From assembly GCF_002760655.1 (NCBI RefSeq), contig NZ_PDOC01000018.1:1-64000 (forward strand): DNA of 64,000 nt, given 5' to 3'. The notes beneath the pieces were generated by a model. That model worked only from the letters and a program-made list of their open reading frames with translations, made no database searches and was not told the origin of the DNA. Below, piece by piece: positions 62,884 through 64,000 of the stretch (position 1 is the stretch's first letter; each line of letters opens with the position of its first letter). The position numbers and the translations under genes were made by a program. The stretch comes from Massilia eurypsychrophila (GTDB taxonomy: Bacteria; Pseudomonadota; Gammaproteobacteria; Burkholderiales; Burkholderiaceae_D).

Positions 62884-63999
62884 TCAGCCGGCGCGCTTGC
62901 GGGTCTTCGGCTCGGCAACCATGGTCTTGGCGCGCTTGCCGGTGACGCGGCTCTTGATTTCAGCGACGGCGTTTGCTGCACGTGCTTTCAGCTTCTGCGC
63001 GCCGCTCATCGGCTCGTTGCGCGAACTGCGCTTGCCGGCGCGCACGGTGCGTTCGGCTTCCAGGGCGAGCACGGCGTTGTCGACGATGTGCTCGGCGATG
63101 TCGGTGTTCGACGACGTCGAGATCTTCGGCACCAGGATGGTCGAGCCGGCCTTCACGCCGGACCGCGCCGGAATGTTGTTGGCCTGGCGGATGACATCGG
63201 GCGTGGTGCCGAAGCGCGACGCCAGGCTGGCGATGCTTTCCTTGGCGCCGGTGATCTTGTGCGTCGTCCAGGTCGACAGCTTGTTGCCCCAGGTCGCCAG
63301 GTTAGTGGTGAACTTGGCCGCGTTCTCTTTCGGCAGCAAAATCTTGGTCTGCTCGCCGCCGGTGATGACCGGGCGGTTGAACTGCGGGTTGAGCGCCTTG
63401 AACTCGTCGATCGACAGCTCGGCCAGCTGGGCCGCGATGGTCAGGTCGATGTCGCTGGTCTTGTCGACAGTGGTGAAATACGCCTGGTTGTCGATGGCCG
63501 GCAGCGCCACGCCGTACTGGGCCGGGTTGGCGATGATGTTCTTGACTGCCTGCAGCTTCGGCACGTAGTTGCGCGTCTCGGCCGGCATCAGTTCAGCCAG
63601 GCTTTCGAAATCGGTCGGCTTGCCGAGCGACTGGTTTTTCTTGATCGCCTTCTGGACGTTGCCTTCGCCCCAGTTGTAGGCGGCCAGCGCCAGTTGCCAG
63701 TCACCGAACATGCCGTACAGCTTTTGCAGGTAGGACAGGGCAGCATCGGTCGAGGCCAGCACGCCGCGGCGCTCGTCCTTGAACATGTTCTGCTTCAGGT
63801 TGTAGTCCTTGCCGGTACCCGGCACGAACTGCCACATGCCCGACGCGTTGGCGCTTGAATAGGCTTGCGGATTGAAGGCGGACTCGATGATCGGCAGCAG
63901 CGCCAGTTCGGTCGGCATGTTGCGCTTTTCGAGTTCCTGCACGATGTGGAACATGTAACGCGAGGCGCGCGCCGAGGTGCGGGCGATGTGATCGGGACG
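62884..63999 (-). CDS. mltD: Membrane-bound lytic murein transglycosylase, MltD type (5' end outside window)
   Basis: The frame runs to the window edge, so the N-terminus is missing; the ATG at 63954 is internal (DHIARTSARASRYMFHIVQE continues upstream). Catalytic SLT domain: LALLPIIESAFNPQAYSSAN, ASGMWQFVPGTGKDYNL, LALAAYNWGEGNVQKAIKKN. A LysM module (KESIASLASRFGTTPDVIRQ, NNIPARSGVKAGSTILVP) and a basic tail follow. It cleaves the glycan strand with 1,6-anhydro ends. Confidence 0.92.
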   Translation of the reverse strand, partial: RPDHIARTSARASRYMFHIVQELEKRNMPTELALLPIIESAFNPQAYSSANASGMWQFVPGTGKDYNLKQNMFKDERRGVLASTDAALSYLQKLYGMFGDWQLALAAYNWGEGNVQKAIKKNQSLGKPTDFESLAELMPAETRNYVPKLQAVKNIIANPAQYGVALPAIDNQAYFTTVDKTSDIDLTIAAQLAELSIDEFKALNPQFNRPVITGGEQTKILLPKENAAKFTTNLATWGNKLSTWTTHKITGAKESIASLASRFGTTPDVIRQANNIPARSGVKAGSTILVPKISTSSNTDIAEHIVDNAVLALEAERTVRAGKRSSRNEPMSGAQKLKARAANAVAEIKSRVTGKRAKTMVAEPKTRKRAG

Positions 64000-64000
64000 G

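Overview
The window looks like a chromosomal piece of an Oxalobacteraceae betaproteobacterium (Massilia / Duganella / Janthinobacterium type). The reasons are the very high GC content, chemotaxis and cyclic-di-GMP genes, a PEP-CTERM protein, secreted M4 metalloproteases, a TIGR04348-type SenB, and GGGGTCAG-core intergenic repeats of a kind I associate with this family. No rRNA, tRNA, CRISPR array, prophage or intact insertion sequence was recognised. Assignments come from reading the protein sequences; no database search was run.

Layout. 1-6.3 kb: palindromic repeats, small secreted or hydrophilic proteins, a methyl-accepting chemotaxis protein and a hybrid histidine kinase with three almost identical PAS units. 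6.5-14 kb: two paralogous M4 metalloproteases flank a duplicated accessory island holding a frameshifted secreted Gly-rich protein and tandem copies of an unknown family. 14-22.6 kb: cell-wall enzymes (M23 peptidase, L,D-transpeptidase), CheW, a NhaR-type regulator divergent from a TerC/Alx membrane protein, a TerB-like protein, a hydrolase and several small unknowns. 22.6-31 kb: a MITE-like element, a CHASE-PAS-GGDEF-EAL protein, a spermidine-synthase-fold protein, a degenerate GGDEF protein, Ppx and a histone-H1-like protein. 31-38.4 kb: a tight five-gene ABC importer operon of the putative selenate (PhnD-like) type, divergent from egtD-egtB-yihY. 38.7-49 kb: haloacid dehalogenase, AbrB/VapC toxin-antitoxin pair, Fsr-type exporter, ABC-2 exporter, leuA with a leucine-rich leader, YbaL-type antiporter and an M23 peptidase. 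49-64 kb: scrambled chemoreceptor fragments, PEP-CTERM protein, VOC protein, chemoreceptor, diguanylate cyclase, trpS with a Trp-Trp leader peptide, senC-senB divergent from senA, a repeat cluster, small proteins, an RhlE-type helicase and the 3' part of an MltD-type transglycosylase.

The most coherent biology is selenium and sulfur metabolism split over two loci about 17 kb apart. The importer probably brings in a selenium oxyanion. SenC makes selenophosphate, SenB a selenosugar, and SenA joins selenium to hercynine, which EgtD makes, to give selenoneine. EgtB makes the sulfur analogue ergothioneine from the same hercynine. The second notable theme is regulatory: leuA and trpS each have a short leader ORF rich in the cognate codons. 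In both, a sigma70-like -10 element lies 6-7 nt before the leader AUG, which suggests attenuation from leaderless leader peptides.
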